This document shows, piece after piece, positions 6,526-12,386 of a stretch of 12,727 nt of DNA (positions are counted from its first letter, which is position 1; each line of letters opens with the position of its first letter). The notes beneath the pieces were generated by a model. That model was given only the letters and a program-made list of their open reading frames with translations. It did no database searches and was not told where the DNA came from. The position numbers and the translations under genes were made by a program. Source of the DNA: a candidate division WWE3 bacterium RIFCSPLOWO2_12_FULL_36_10. Lineage in GTDB: Bacteria; Patescibacteriota; WWE3; UBA101185; UBA10185. The stretch covers positions 541 through 13,267 of the forward strand of contig MEVN01000038.1 in NCBI GenBank assembly GCA_001772985.1. The letters run 5' to 3'.

Positions 6526-7746
6526 ATGTCTTTCAATGGCCGTGGATCAAGACGTTTTGGCAACAGAAACTCAAAGCCCAGATATTCTAGATCCCCTCAA
6601 AATAATCGAAATAGAAGCAGGTACAACTGGTCTGAAACAGATCTAGTTAAATCTATTGAATACTCAAAACAAGCTCCGACACAATTTAATGAAGCGGAGT
6701 ACGTTTCTACAAACTCATTTTCTAATTTTCAAGTTTGCCCACAATTAGTTCAAAGCATACAAAACAAAGGCTATAAAACGCCCACTCCAATTCAAGATCA
6801 AGCTATTCCCTATATTATGGCCGGAAGAGATATTATTGGAATGGCAAATACGGGTACAGGTAAAACAGCTGCGTTCTTAATTCCTCTAATAAATAAAGTT
6901 TACAAAGATAAAAACCAAAAAGTTCTAATTGTAGCTCCAACCCGCGAGTTGGCAGAACAAATTGATAATGAATTCAGATTCTTTGTTACAAATCTAAGAA
7001 TCTACTCTGCATTGATTATTGGCGGAAAAGGTATGAAAACACAAATGATGTTATTAAACAGAAAGCCAAATTTTGTTATTGGAACTCCCGGAAGATTAAA
7101 GGACATGATTAATAGAAAAATTCTAAATCTTTCGGAATTTAATAATGTTGTACTTGATGAAACCGACAGAATGGTAGACATTGGATTTATAAACGAAATT
7201 AAACTATTTATCTCGCTTTTACCTAAAGAAAGGCAGTCGTTATTTTTCTCAGCAACAATTTCAAAAAAAGTACAAGAAATTTTACAGGCATTTGTACAAT
7301 TTCCCGTTACGGTAAGTGTTAAAAAAGGCGAAACCGTTGAGAATGTTCGTCAAGATGTAGTTAGAATAAGCGGAAGTCAAAAGAAAGTTGATCTTTTACA
7401 CGACTTACTTATAAAAGATGGGTTTCAAAAGGTTTTGATTTTTGCAAACACAAAATGGGGCGTTCAAAAACTATCAGACGAATTAGTAAAAAGAGGATTT
7501 AAAGCAGATGCAATTCACGGAAATAAAAAACAAAATCAAAGACATCAAATTCTTGAAAAATTTAGACGTGATGAGATTAAAATTCTTCTTGCTACCGACG
7601 TTGCTTCAAGAGGACTTGATATTAAAGATGTAAGCCACGTTATTAACTACGAATTTCCGGCTTCCTACGACGAATATGTTCATAGAATCGGAAGAACCGG
7701 TCGAGCTAATAAAAAAGGTACTGCTTTAACCTTTGTCGGCGCGTAA
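6526..7746 (+). CDS. DEAD-box ATP-dependent RNA helicase
   Basis: A 406-residue RNA helicase of superfamily 2. All motifs are present in order: Q motif with TPTPIQ (85-90), motif I ANTGTGKT (107-114), Ia PTRELA (138-143), Ib TPGR (187-190), motif II DETD (211-214) instead of DEAD, III SAT (242-244), V ATDVASRGLDI (356-366) and VI HRIGRTGR (386-393). The first 36 residues are a low-complexity Arg/Asn/Gly/Ser tail, probably disordered and RNA-binding, whereas many bacterial helicases carry such a tail at the C-terminus. The protein ends 13 residues after motif VI, so the C-terminal extension is absent. I recall similar compact forms from CPR genomes. Likely roles are ribosome assembly and mRNA unwinding or decay. 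It is transcribed from its own promoter with a structured leader, and its 3' end overlaps the convergent hydrolase gene by 21 bases. Confidence 0.95.
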   Translation: MSFNGRGSRRFGNRNSKPRYSRSPQNNRNRSRYNWSETDLVKSIEYSKQAPTQFNEAEYVSTNSFSNFQVCPQLVQSIQNKGYKTPTPIQDQAIPYIMAGRDIIGMANTGTGKTAAFLIPLINKVYKDKNQKVLIVAPTRELAEQIDNEFRFFVTNLRIYSALIIGGKGMKTQMMLLNRKPNFVIGTPGRLKDMINRKILNLSEFNNVVLDETDRMVDIGFINEIKLFISLLPKERQSLFFSATISKKVQEILQAFVQFPVTVSVKKGETVENVRQDVVRISGSQKKVDLLHDLLIKDGFQKVLIFANTKWGVQKLSDELVKRGFKADAIHGNKKQNQRHQILEKFRRDEIKILLATDVASRGLDIKDVSHVINYEFPASYDEYVHRIGRTGRANKKGTALTFVGA

Positions 7747-8799
7747 CTTCACTTGGTCAAACTCAACTTTACTTTCCGTTAAAGGGGAGAAAACGATCCT
7801 AGCATCTCCGTTGTTCAAATTTAACGCAAGTCTCCATGTTGTAACAACATCTCCACTTTCTCTTCCGCGCCAATTTTGTGTAACAGGTGCAACACTCATA
7901 ATTTCAAAAGCCTTTTTAAAATCAACATTTTCAAATTCTTTTCTTAACGTAATATCAAGATAGCTATATCTTGCAAATGTAGAATGAAACGGTACATTTC
8001 TGAAAATCGAGGCATTTTCAACTAATAAATCTTCGTGCAAATAGTGATTAGTTGATATCATAGTTTTTGTTGAGGTTCTAACTTTTGATCCAAATTCGAC
8101 ATGCTTCTCAATTACAGCTAAATTGCCTTGTTTATCTGCAATAGTAAATATTTTGGATTCAGTACAAGGAATTTTGCTAATTAAAGTAACCGCTTCTTCC
8201 GTGGCTTTACAGTTTTCTATAGCACACTGAATTATAAGTGGAGCTGACATACCAGAAACTTTTTTAAAATACGGTGCTCCGCTTAATCCAATATATAAAC
8301 CACTATCGTTCCAAACATCCTCAGTAATGAACACACACCTAGATCTATCAACTTTTTCATCTGGCCCTATCATAATGGCCATATCGCTTATTGCATAAAA
8401 CGAATTGCTTGAACCATCCTTTATATCAAATCTAAAAACAGAAGAATACGGCTCCGAGGCTTCGCGCCAATCATAATTTCTACCAACGAATACACCATTT
8501 ACGTTATTTACAGCAAAGATTGAGCATTTATTTGATTCAGGTTTCAAATCACTCAAATATATTGTTAATAACGATTTGAGTGCTTTTTCTTTTTCTACAC
8601 CTAACGCTACAGCTAACCCCTCCACATAATCTAGATATTGTGGAAAATATTTCTGATAAATATTTAATTGGGAAGCAAAAAAGTCGTCAGCATTGTTAGG
8701 AATCCGAACCCCGCTTCTTCCCCAACTATTATATAATTCACCGACTTGTTCGCCAATTTCTTTGTGAGTACCAGCAAATTTATAAAATTCATTCTCCAT
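7726..8799 (-). CDS. C45-type Ntn hydrolase (acyltransferase/acylase-like)
   Basis: A 357-residue protein resembling peptidase family C45, the Ntn hydrolases that include acyl-CoA:6-aminopenicillanic acid acyltransferase and relatives cleaving or transferring acyl groups on amides. The N-terminal pro-region (1-91) is helical. The likely nucleophile C92 follows in NKCSIFAV, exposed by autocleavage before the Cys in characterised members. The diagnostic GRNYDW (106-111) and TNHY (250-253) follow. There is no signal peptide, so it probably acts in the cytoplasm, and the substrate is unknown. A bile-salt or penicillin role is not implied by the family alone. The start is supported by a TATAAT box ending 6 bases before the ATG. 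Its end overlaps the helicase gene by 21 bases. Confidence 0.78.
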   Translation of the reverse strand: MENEFYKFAGTHKEIGEQVGELYNSWGRSGVRIPNNADDFFASQLNIYQKYFPQYLDYVEGLAVALGVEKEKALKSLLTIYLSDLKPESNKCSIFAVNNVNGVFVGRNYDWREASEPYSSVFRFDIKDGSSNSFYAISDMAIMIGPDEKVDRSRCVFITEDVWNDSGLYIGLSGAPYFKKVSGMSAPLIIQCAIENCKATEEAVTLISKIPCTESKIFTIADKQGNLAVIEKHVEFGSKVRTSTKTMISTNHYLHEDLLVENASIFRNVPFHSTFARYSYLDITLRKEFENVDFKKAFEIMSVAPVTQNWRGRESGDVVTTWRLALNLNNGDARIVFSPLTESKVEFDQVKLRADKG

Positions 8800-8805
8800 A
8801 ACTGT

Positions 8806-8811
8806 ATTATA
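8806..8811 (-). promoter_or_regulatory. -10 box of the C45 hydrolase gene, leaderless
   Basis: On the minus strand a perfect TATAAT ends 6 bases before the ATG at 8799. TTGTTT about 18 bases upstream is a possible -35 and lies within the T-rich tail of the preceding terminator. The predicted start site falls on the ATG, and no Shine-Dalgarno is present. Confidence 0.65.
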
Positions 8812-8823
8812 CGAGAAAACGAT

Positions 8824-8862
8824 CTAATAAAACAAAACCCCTAAAGTTTGAGTTTAGGGGTT
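8824..8862 (-). terminator. Intrinsic terminator after the nucleotidyltransferase gene
   Basis: AACCCCTAAA (8836-8845) and TTTAGGGGTT (8853-8862) form a perfect 10-bp stem with a 7-base loop. On the minus strand it is followed by TTTTGTTTTATT, a proper U-tract, so it ends transcription coming from 8981-10057. The stop codon of that gene lies about 118 bases before the stem, leaving a 3' untranslated region with no convincing gene. The U-tract runs into the promoter of the C45 hydrolase gene. Confidence 0.85.
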
Positions 8863-8980
8863 ATTGGGAAATTAAAGCGAGGCTACTTAAATTTAATCCA
8901 TACAACATCGACAATTTTGTATTTACTAAACTCATCTCTTTGTGCCATGTACAAAACCTTACTATTTTCACACCACTTGC

Positions 8981-10057
8981 CTACAGAATTACTTTCGTAT
9001 GATCGCCTAGCATAAAAGAATGCGAAACAGGCCTTTCGTTTACCGATGTTATTTGGCTATTTCTTCCTATTAAGCTTGCGTCTATTCTGCCTTCAACATT
9101 TTCAATTCTTACACCATCCATTAAGACTGAATTTTCTATGTGGCAGTTAATAAGTGTGCAATTTTTTCCAATTGAGGTATAAGGCCCAATGTAACTATTC
9201 TTAATTAAAACATCCTCGTCAATAGATAATGGTCCCCTTAAAGTACTTCCTTTTATTCTTGACGTCTTACCAATTTCAATATCCCCGCTAATGTGGCTCT
9301 TTTTATCAATTTTGCCTTTATTTAAAAAGTCTTTCTTAAAACTTAGCAAAACCATGTTAGTTTCCACCAAATCGTTAAACTTTCCGGGATCCTTCCAAAT
9401 GCCTTCATATTCAACGGTTTTTACGACATATTGATGGTCAATCAACCACTGATAGGGCGCGCTAATTTCATATTCGCCTCTTTCCGATGGTTTAATCGCA
9501 CTTTTACCTTCAAAGCATTTAAAAACAGATGAATCAAAAAAGTATAATCCGGGAATTGCAAAATCGTGTGGAGGATTTTTAGGCTTCTCTACATACTCAA
9601 TAAGATTCCCTTTTCTGTCAAAGTAAGGCACGCCCATACGTGAATTCTCTTTATGGTGAATGACCGTTACCAGGGCATTAATTTTTCCTGAATTAAAAAT
9701 GTCAAAAGGCTTTTTTATTCCGTTTACAAAAATGTTATCTCCCAAGTGATAAACAAATCTATCTCCGTTTATAAATTCTTTTGATATTTTAATTACATGA
9801 GCAAGTCCGAGTGGTTCTTTTTGTTGAATGTATGTAAGCTTAACTCCCCATTTGCTTCCATTTCCAAGTACTCCTTTTATTTCATCTAAATTATTTCTAT
9901 AAACTATACCTATTTCTTTAATCCCCACTTCAACTATTGACTCAAGAGGATAAAAAACTAATGGTTTATTGGCAATCGGAATTAAATGCTTATTATTAGA
10001 GTAAGTTAAAGGATACAAACGAGTACCCTTGCCACCTGCAGCAATTATTGCTTTCAT
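8981..10057 (-). CDS. Glucose-1-phosphate nucleotidyltransferase, long RmlA-like form with left-handed beta-helix tail
   Basis: A 358-residue sugar-phosphate nucleotidyltransferase, most like the long glucose-1-phosphate thymidylyltransferases that make dTDP-glucose (or a related NDP-sugar) for surface polysaccharide. The N-terminal Rossmann-like domain (1 to about 235) has AAGGKGTRLYPLT (6-18), the substrate-proximal KHLIPIANKP (23-32), EPLGLAHV (81-88) and LGDN (105-108), whose Asp binds metal. Residues about 250-340 form hexapeptide repeats of a left-handed beta-helix (SGDIEIG, GPLSIDE, IGPYTSIG and following), typical of the long form and absent from short RmlA. It ends in GDHTKVIL. No rmlB, rmlC or rmlD is in the window, so the final sugar cannot be named. 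A TATAAT on the minus strand (10118-10123) gives a leader of about 50 bases. There is no Shine-Dalgarno. Confidence 0.88.
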   Translation of the reverse strand: MKAIIAAGGKGTRLYPLTYSNNKHLIPIANKPLVFYPLESIVEVGIKEIGIVYRNNLDEIKGVLGNGSKWGVKLTYIQQKEPLGLAHVIKISKEFINGDRFVYHLGDNIFVNGIKKPFDIFNSGKINALVTVIHHKENSRMGVPYFDRKGNLIEYVEKPKNPPHDFAIPGLYFFDSSVFKCFEGKSAIKPSERGEYEISAPYQWLIDHQYVVKTVEYEGIWKDPGKFNDLVETNMVLLSFKKDFLNKGKIDKKSHISGDIEIGKTSRIKGSTLRGPLSIDEDVLIKNSYIGPYTSIGKNCTLINCHIENSVLMDGVRIENVEGRIDASLIGRNSQITSVNERPVSHSFMLGDHTKVIL

Positions 10058-10117
10058 ATAAATTCGGGCTTAATTTCTTGTTCTAGCACTTTTATGGGCT
10101 TTTTTTATCACGATAGG

Positions 10118-10123
10118 ATTATA
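10118..10123 (-). promoter_or_regulatory. Probable -10 box of the nucleotidyltransferase gene
   Basis: A perfect TATAAT on the minus strand, about 60 bases before the start at 10057. No clear -35 is found at the normal spacing. It stands in the 164-base divergent region that also carries the promoter of the tandem ribbon-helix-helix gene. Confidence 0.4.
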
Positions 10124-10164
10124 ACAGTTTCAACCGAGTTTAGTTTCTTATGTTGCCCTATAGT

Positions 10165-10193
10165 TTGACACTAATTCATTAATTAGGTAATAT
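10165..10193 (+). promoter_or_regulatory. Near-consensus promoter with a dyad in the spacer
   Basis: TTGACA (10165-10170), a 17-base spacer and TAATAT (10188-10193) make the strongest promoter in the window. The spacer contains a perfect inverted repeat, CTAATTcattAATTAG (10171-10186), in the position where a repressor would block RNA polymerase. Because the gene it drives looks like a DNA-binding ribbon-helix-helix protein, the dyad is a candidate autoregulatory operator. A CCCTATAG octamer (10156-10163) is just upstream. Confidence 0.7.
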
Positions 10194-10221
10194 AGCTTAG
10201 ACATCATTAAAAGGAGAGAAA

Positions 10222-10689
10222 ATGTCAAAATCCTTTAATCTAAATGTCTCACAACCTTTACTTGATGTATTATTTGATATCTCAAAGCATAAGAGAAATT
10301 TTAACAATCGAAGAACTCTTCGAGAGGTAGTGGCTGAGATTTTCAGAGTTGCGTCGTTAGCGTGCAGGAGTGGAATTGAATTTAGACAAGATGAGGTAGT
10401 AGAGAAGTTTGAATTTCCCTGGAGCGCAAGGTGTCTTTCAATGGACTCATCTGAACTTGTTTTTAGAGACATAACGGTAACCGGCAAAAAAGTTGTATTT
10501 GGAGAAAGTTCTATTAAAACATTACGCCGAATGTCTAAAGATATGAGAATGGGAGTAAATTCTTTAGCGCACAATCTTTTCCATCTTGGTTTTGTAATTT
10601 GGGCAATTCAAGTTAAACCTCATCCAAATGATGGATTTTTTGCAACGGAACATGGAATTGAAAAAAGGCTCGAACTCTTCAGTGACTAG
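10222..10689 (+). CDS. Unrecognised 155-residue protein, possibly tandem ribbon-helix-helix
   Basis: I do not recognise a named family. Two segments each look like a beta-strand followed by two helices with a polar turn: strand 4-9 (SFNLNV), helix 11-26, turn near 27-31, helix 32-48; and strand 88-95 (GKKVVFGE), helix 97-109, turn MGVN, helix 114-129. This is the layout of a ribbon-helix-helix DNA-binding unit, so the protein may be a covalently linked pair acting as a single-chain dimer. No signal peptide or membrane segment is evident. It has the only strong Shine-Dalgarno in the window (AAGGAGAG, 10211-10218, 3 bases before the ATG), its own near-consensus promoter with a dyad, and its own terminator. 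Its base composition seems richer in GC than its neighbours. These points suggest a separately acquired, self-regulated cassette. The coding call is firm and the fold is inferred. Confidence 0.75.
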   Translation: MSKSFNLNVSQPLLDVLFDISKHKRNFNNRRTLREVVAEIFRVASLACRSGIEFRQDEVVEKFEFPWSARCLSMDSSELVFRDITVTGKKVVFGESSIKTLRRMSKDMRMGVNSLAHNLFHLGFVIWAIQVKPHPNDGFFATEHGIEKRLELFSD

Positions 10690-10698
10690 AATTAACGT

Positions 10699-10737
10699 AT
10701 GCGCTTTGGCAATCAACCGTGCTGGAGCGCATTTTCT
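10699..10737 (+). terminator. Intrinsic terminator of the tandem ribbon-helix-helix gene
   Basis: ATGCGCT (10699-10705) pairs perfectly with AGCGCAT (10726-10732) around a 20-base loop, followed by TTTTCTT. It begins 9 bases after the stop codon. The stem is GC-rich for this genome. The long loop lowers confidence, but position and tail fit a terminator. Confidence 0.55.
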
Positions 10738-10760
10738 TAGATGGGATTATTATAACCTTG

Positions 10761-10766
10761 TATAAT
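10761..10766 (+). promoter_or_regulatory. -10 box that decides the methyltransferase start
   Basis: A perfect TATAAT ends 6 bases before ATG 10773. TTAGAT (10737-10742), 18 bases upstream, is a possible -35. The predicted transcription start falls on the ATG, which argues against the upstream GTG at 10719, a codon inside the terminator stem-loop of the previous gene. Confidence 0.65.
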
Positions 10767-10772
10767 AAAGCA

Positions 10773-11324
10773 ATGCTTAAATTCATTGAAAAACGTTCGG
10801 AAAGCATTGTAAACGACATCATAGGAGATATTTATGGAAATAAAATACTAGATATCGGAAGCGGTAATTGCAATGTTGCTAAAAAGTTATCTAGCCTAGG
10901 TCTTGATATAACAGCGCTTGACGTAAAGAACAGATCTCTTATTAAATCATTAAAGCCAGTACTATATAACGGAAAACAAATTCCATTTAAGGATAACTTT
11001 TTTGACACTACGCTTCTTATATTTGTTATGCATCATACAAAAGATCCAGTAGGACTGTTAAAAGAAGCCAAGAGGGTTTCTAGGAAAAAAATTGTAATCA
11101 AAGAAGATATATATAGAAATGAAAGGGAAAAACTAATGACATATATCTCTGATTCCTTTGTAAATTTTGAATTTCTCAGCCATCCGCATACGAATAAATC
11201 AGATCCTGATTGGAAAAACGTCTTTACGAGTCTAAATTTAAATTTAATTTCATACAGATATTCAATTGCTAAACTGCTCTGTTTTCCCTTTTATCATGGA
11301 ACATATATTTTGGATAAAAACTAA
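10773..11324 (+). CDS. Class I SAM-dependent methyltransferase
   Basis: A 183-residue methyltransferase of the Methyltransf_11 type. Motif I is NKILDIGSGNCNVAKKL (23-39), which binds S-adenosylmethionine. D50 in TALDV is the acidic residue expected at the end of strand 2. The IPFKDNFFD (70-78) and IFVMHHTKDP (83-92) stretches are the usual post-motif II region, and KEAKRVSRKKIVIKED (97-112) follows. The substrate cannot be named. The start is set at ATG 10773 because a TATAAT box ends 6 bases upstream. An in-frame GTG at 10719 would add 18 residues but lies inside a terminator hairpin. The phosphotransferase gene follows after 8 bases, so the two form an operon, suggesting small-molecule or envelope-lipid or sugar modification. 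Confidence 0.85.
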   Translation: MLKFIEKRSESIVNDIIGDIYGNKILDIGSGNCNVAKKLSSLGLDITALDVKNRSLIKSLKPVLYNGKQIPFKDNFFDTTLLIFVMHHTKDPVGLLKEAKRVSRKKIVIKEDIYRNEREKLMTYISDSFVNFEFLSHPHTNKSDPDWKNVFTSLNLNLISYRYSIAKLLCFPFYHGTYILDKN

Positions 11325-11332
11325 AGGTCATA

Positions 11333-12376
11333 ATGGAACTTGAAGAGACTTTAAAAACGATACAAGTAAATAAAATCTTAAATATTGAATCGTGCGATGA
11401 ATTTAAAAGATCAGGAATTGCAAACAACAAACTATATTTAATAAATAAAAACAAAACAGATAGGTGCATTCTAAAAGTTTATTATAAAGATGAAAGAAAA
11501 CGATTAGAACGCGAATATAACGGTTACGAATTTTTTACGTTACTTAACTCAAACTTAACACCAAAACCAATTTATAGAAACGACGATGGATATTTCGCAA
11601 TTTATTCATTTATCGAAGGCTCGACAAAAAACCCATCTGAAATAACAAAAAAAGAAGCTCTTCAGGTTGCTGGTTTTATAATATATTTACATACTTATTC
11701 ACAAAAATCACATGAAATGGGTCTTAAGTTTATGCCGGCTATTGCTTCTTGTTTCTCAACTCAAGAATCCATAAATAAAATAAACATGAAGGTTAAAAAA
11801 TTCTTAAATGACGCGAACTTAGATAAATACGAGAAAACAAAAGAATTTAAGAGAAAATACAATATTGACCAATTATTTAAAGATTTAATTTCGAGTTCAC
11901 TTTCGGGTTTAGATAACAAACTTATTCAAATAAAACTAAGTGCAGATAAACAGTCACTTACTCCAGTTGATTTAAACTTTGACAATATTTTGTACCACGA
12001 TTCAAAAGCATATTTTCTTGACTTTGAAGATTTTGGTTGGGATGATCCTGTGAATATTTTTGGCTTCTTTTTACATCACGATAAAACAGTTGGATTTAGT
12101 TTTGAAAACAAAAGAACTTTGATTTCGTATTATTTAGATAAAATGAAACCGGATATTAACTTTAAATTGAGGCTTAAATCTATTTTAACTTTAGGCGGAG
12201 TATTGTGGCTAAGCACCTATTTACTTGCCATGACTGAAGAAAAGATAAAAGTACGAAAGTTTACAGATGTTAATTTTGATATTGAAAGTTATTTAGATTT
12301 AAGAATACAAAAGTTTGAAAGTAAGTTTGATGAGCTAAATAATAGAAATGAGAATTTAGCAAGTCTTGTTATTTGA
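11333..12376 (+). CDS. APH/choline-kinase-like phosphotransferase
   Basis: A 347-residue protein of the aminoglycoside phosphotransferase (APH) fold, a kinase-like enzyme transferring phosphate from ATP to a small hydroxylated molecule. K48 in ILKVYY is the likely ATP-contacting lysine. The catalytic loop reads TPVDLNFDNIL (210-220), with D213 and N218 in place of the classic HxDxxxxN, and D230 in FLDFEDFGWDDP (228-239) is the metal-binding Asp of the DFG-equivalent. Replacement of the loop histidine by Pro (TPVD) matches a subfamily with SPSDFGFHN loops, which I recall from sugar or envelope clusters rather than antibiotic resistance. It follows the methyltransferase gene by 8 bases, with a modest Shine-Dalgarno (AAAGGT, 11323-11328). 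The substrate is unknown. Resistance is not implied. Confidence 0.82.
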   Translation: MELEETLKTIQVNKILNIESCDEFKRSGIANNKLYLINKNKTDRCILKVYYKDERKRLEREYNGYEFFTLLNSNLTPKPIYRNDDGYFAIYSFIEGSTKNPSEITKKEALQVAGFIIYLHTYSQKSHEMGLKFMPAIASCFSTQESINKINMKVKKFLNDANLDKYEKTKEFKRKYNIDQLFKDLISSSLSGLDNKLIQIKLSADKQSLTPVDLNFDNILYHDSKAYFLDFEDFGWDDPVNIFGFFLHHDKTVGFSFENKRTLISYYLDKMKPDINFKLRLKSILTLGGVLWLSTYLLAMTEEKIKVRKFTDVNFDIESYLDLRIQKFESKFDELNNRNENLASLVI

Positions 12377-12386
12377 AAATAATTTT

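Noticed and set aside
7733..7963. 76-codon plus-strand reading frame at the end of the C45 gene
   Set aside because: Opposite a well-supported gene, with no promoter, Shine-Dalgarno or family resemblance.
8883..8948. 21-codon minus-strand reading frame (starting MAQRDEF) between the nucleotidyltransferase stop and its terminator
   Set aside because: Too short to support. A weak AAGG lies about 9 bases upstream, but there is no recognisable family. It remains a possible small gene in the 3' untranslated region.
10075..10110. T-run after GGGCT (10096-10107) considered as a plus-strand terminator
   Set aside because: No adequate stem precedes the T-run, and no plus-strand gene ends there. It is the leader of the minus-strand nucleotidyltransferase gene.
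10197..10574. 125-codon minus-strand reading frame opposite the RHH-like gene
   Set aside because: The plus-strand gene has promoter, Shine-Dalgarno and terminator. The minus frame has none of these and a less natural composition.
10719..10772. GTG start adding 18 residues to the methyltransferase
   Set aside because: The GTG lies in the loop of a terminator hairpin, and a TATAAT box positioned for a leaderless start at ATG 10773 would be inside the extension.
11269..11469. 66-codon minus-strand reading frame across the methyltransferase/phosphotransferase junction
   Set aside because: Opposite two recognised genes, hydrophobic by chance, no start signals.
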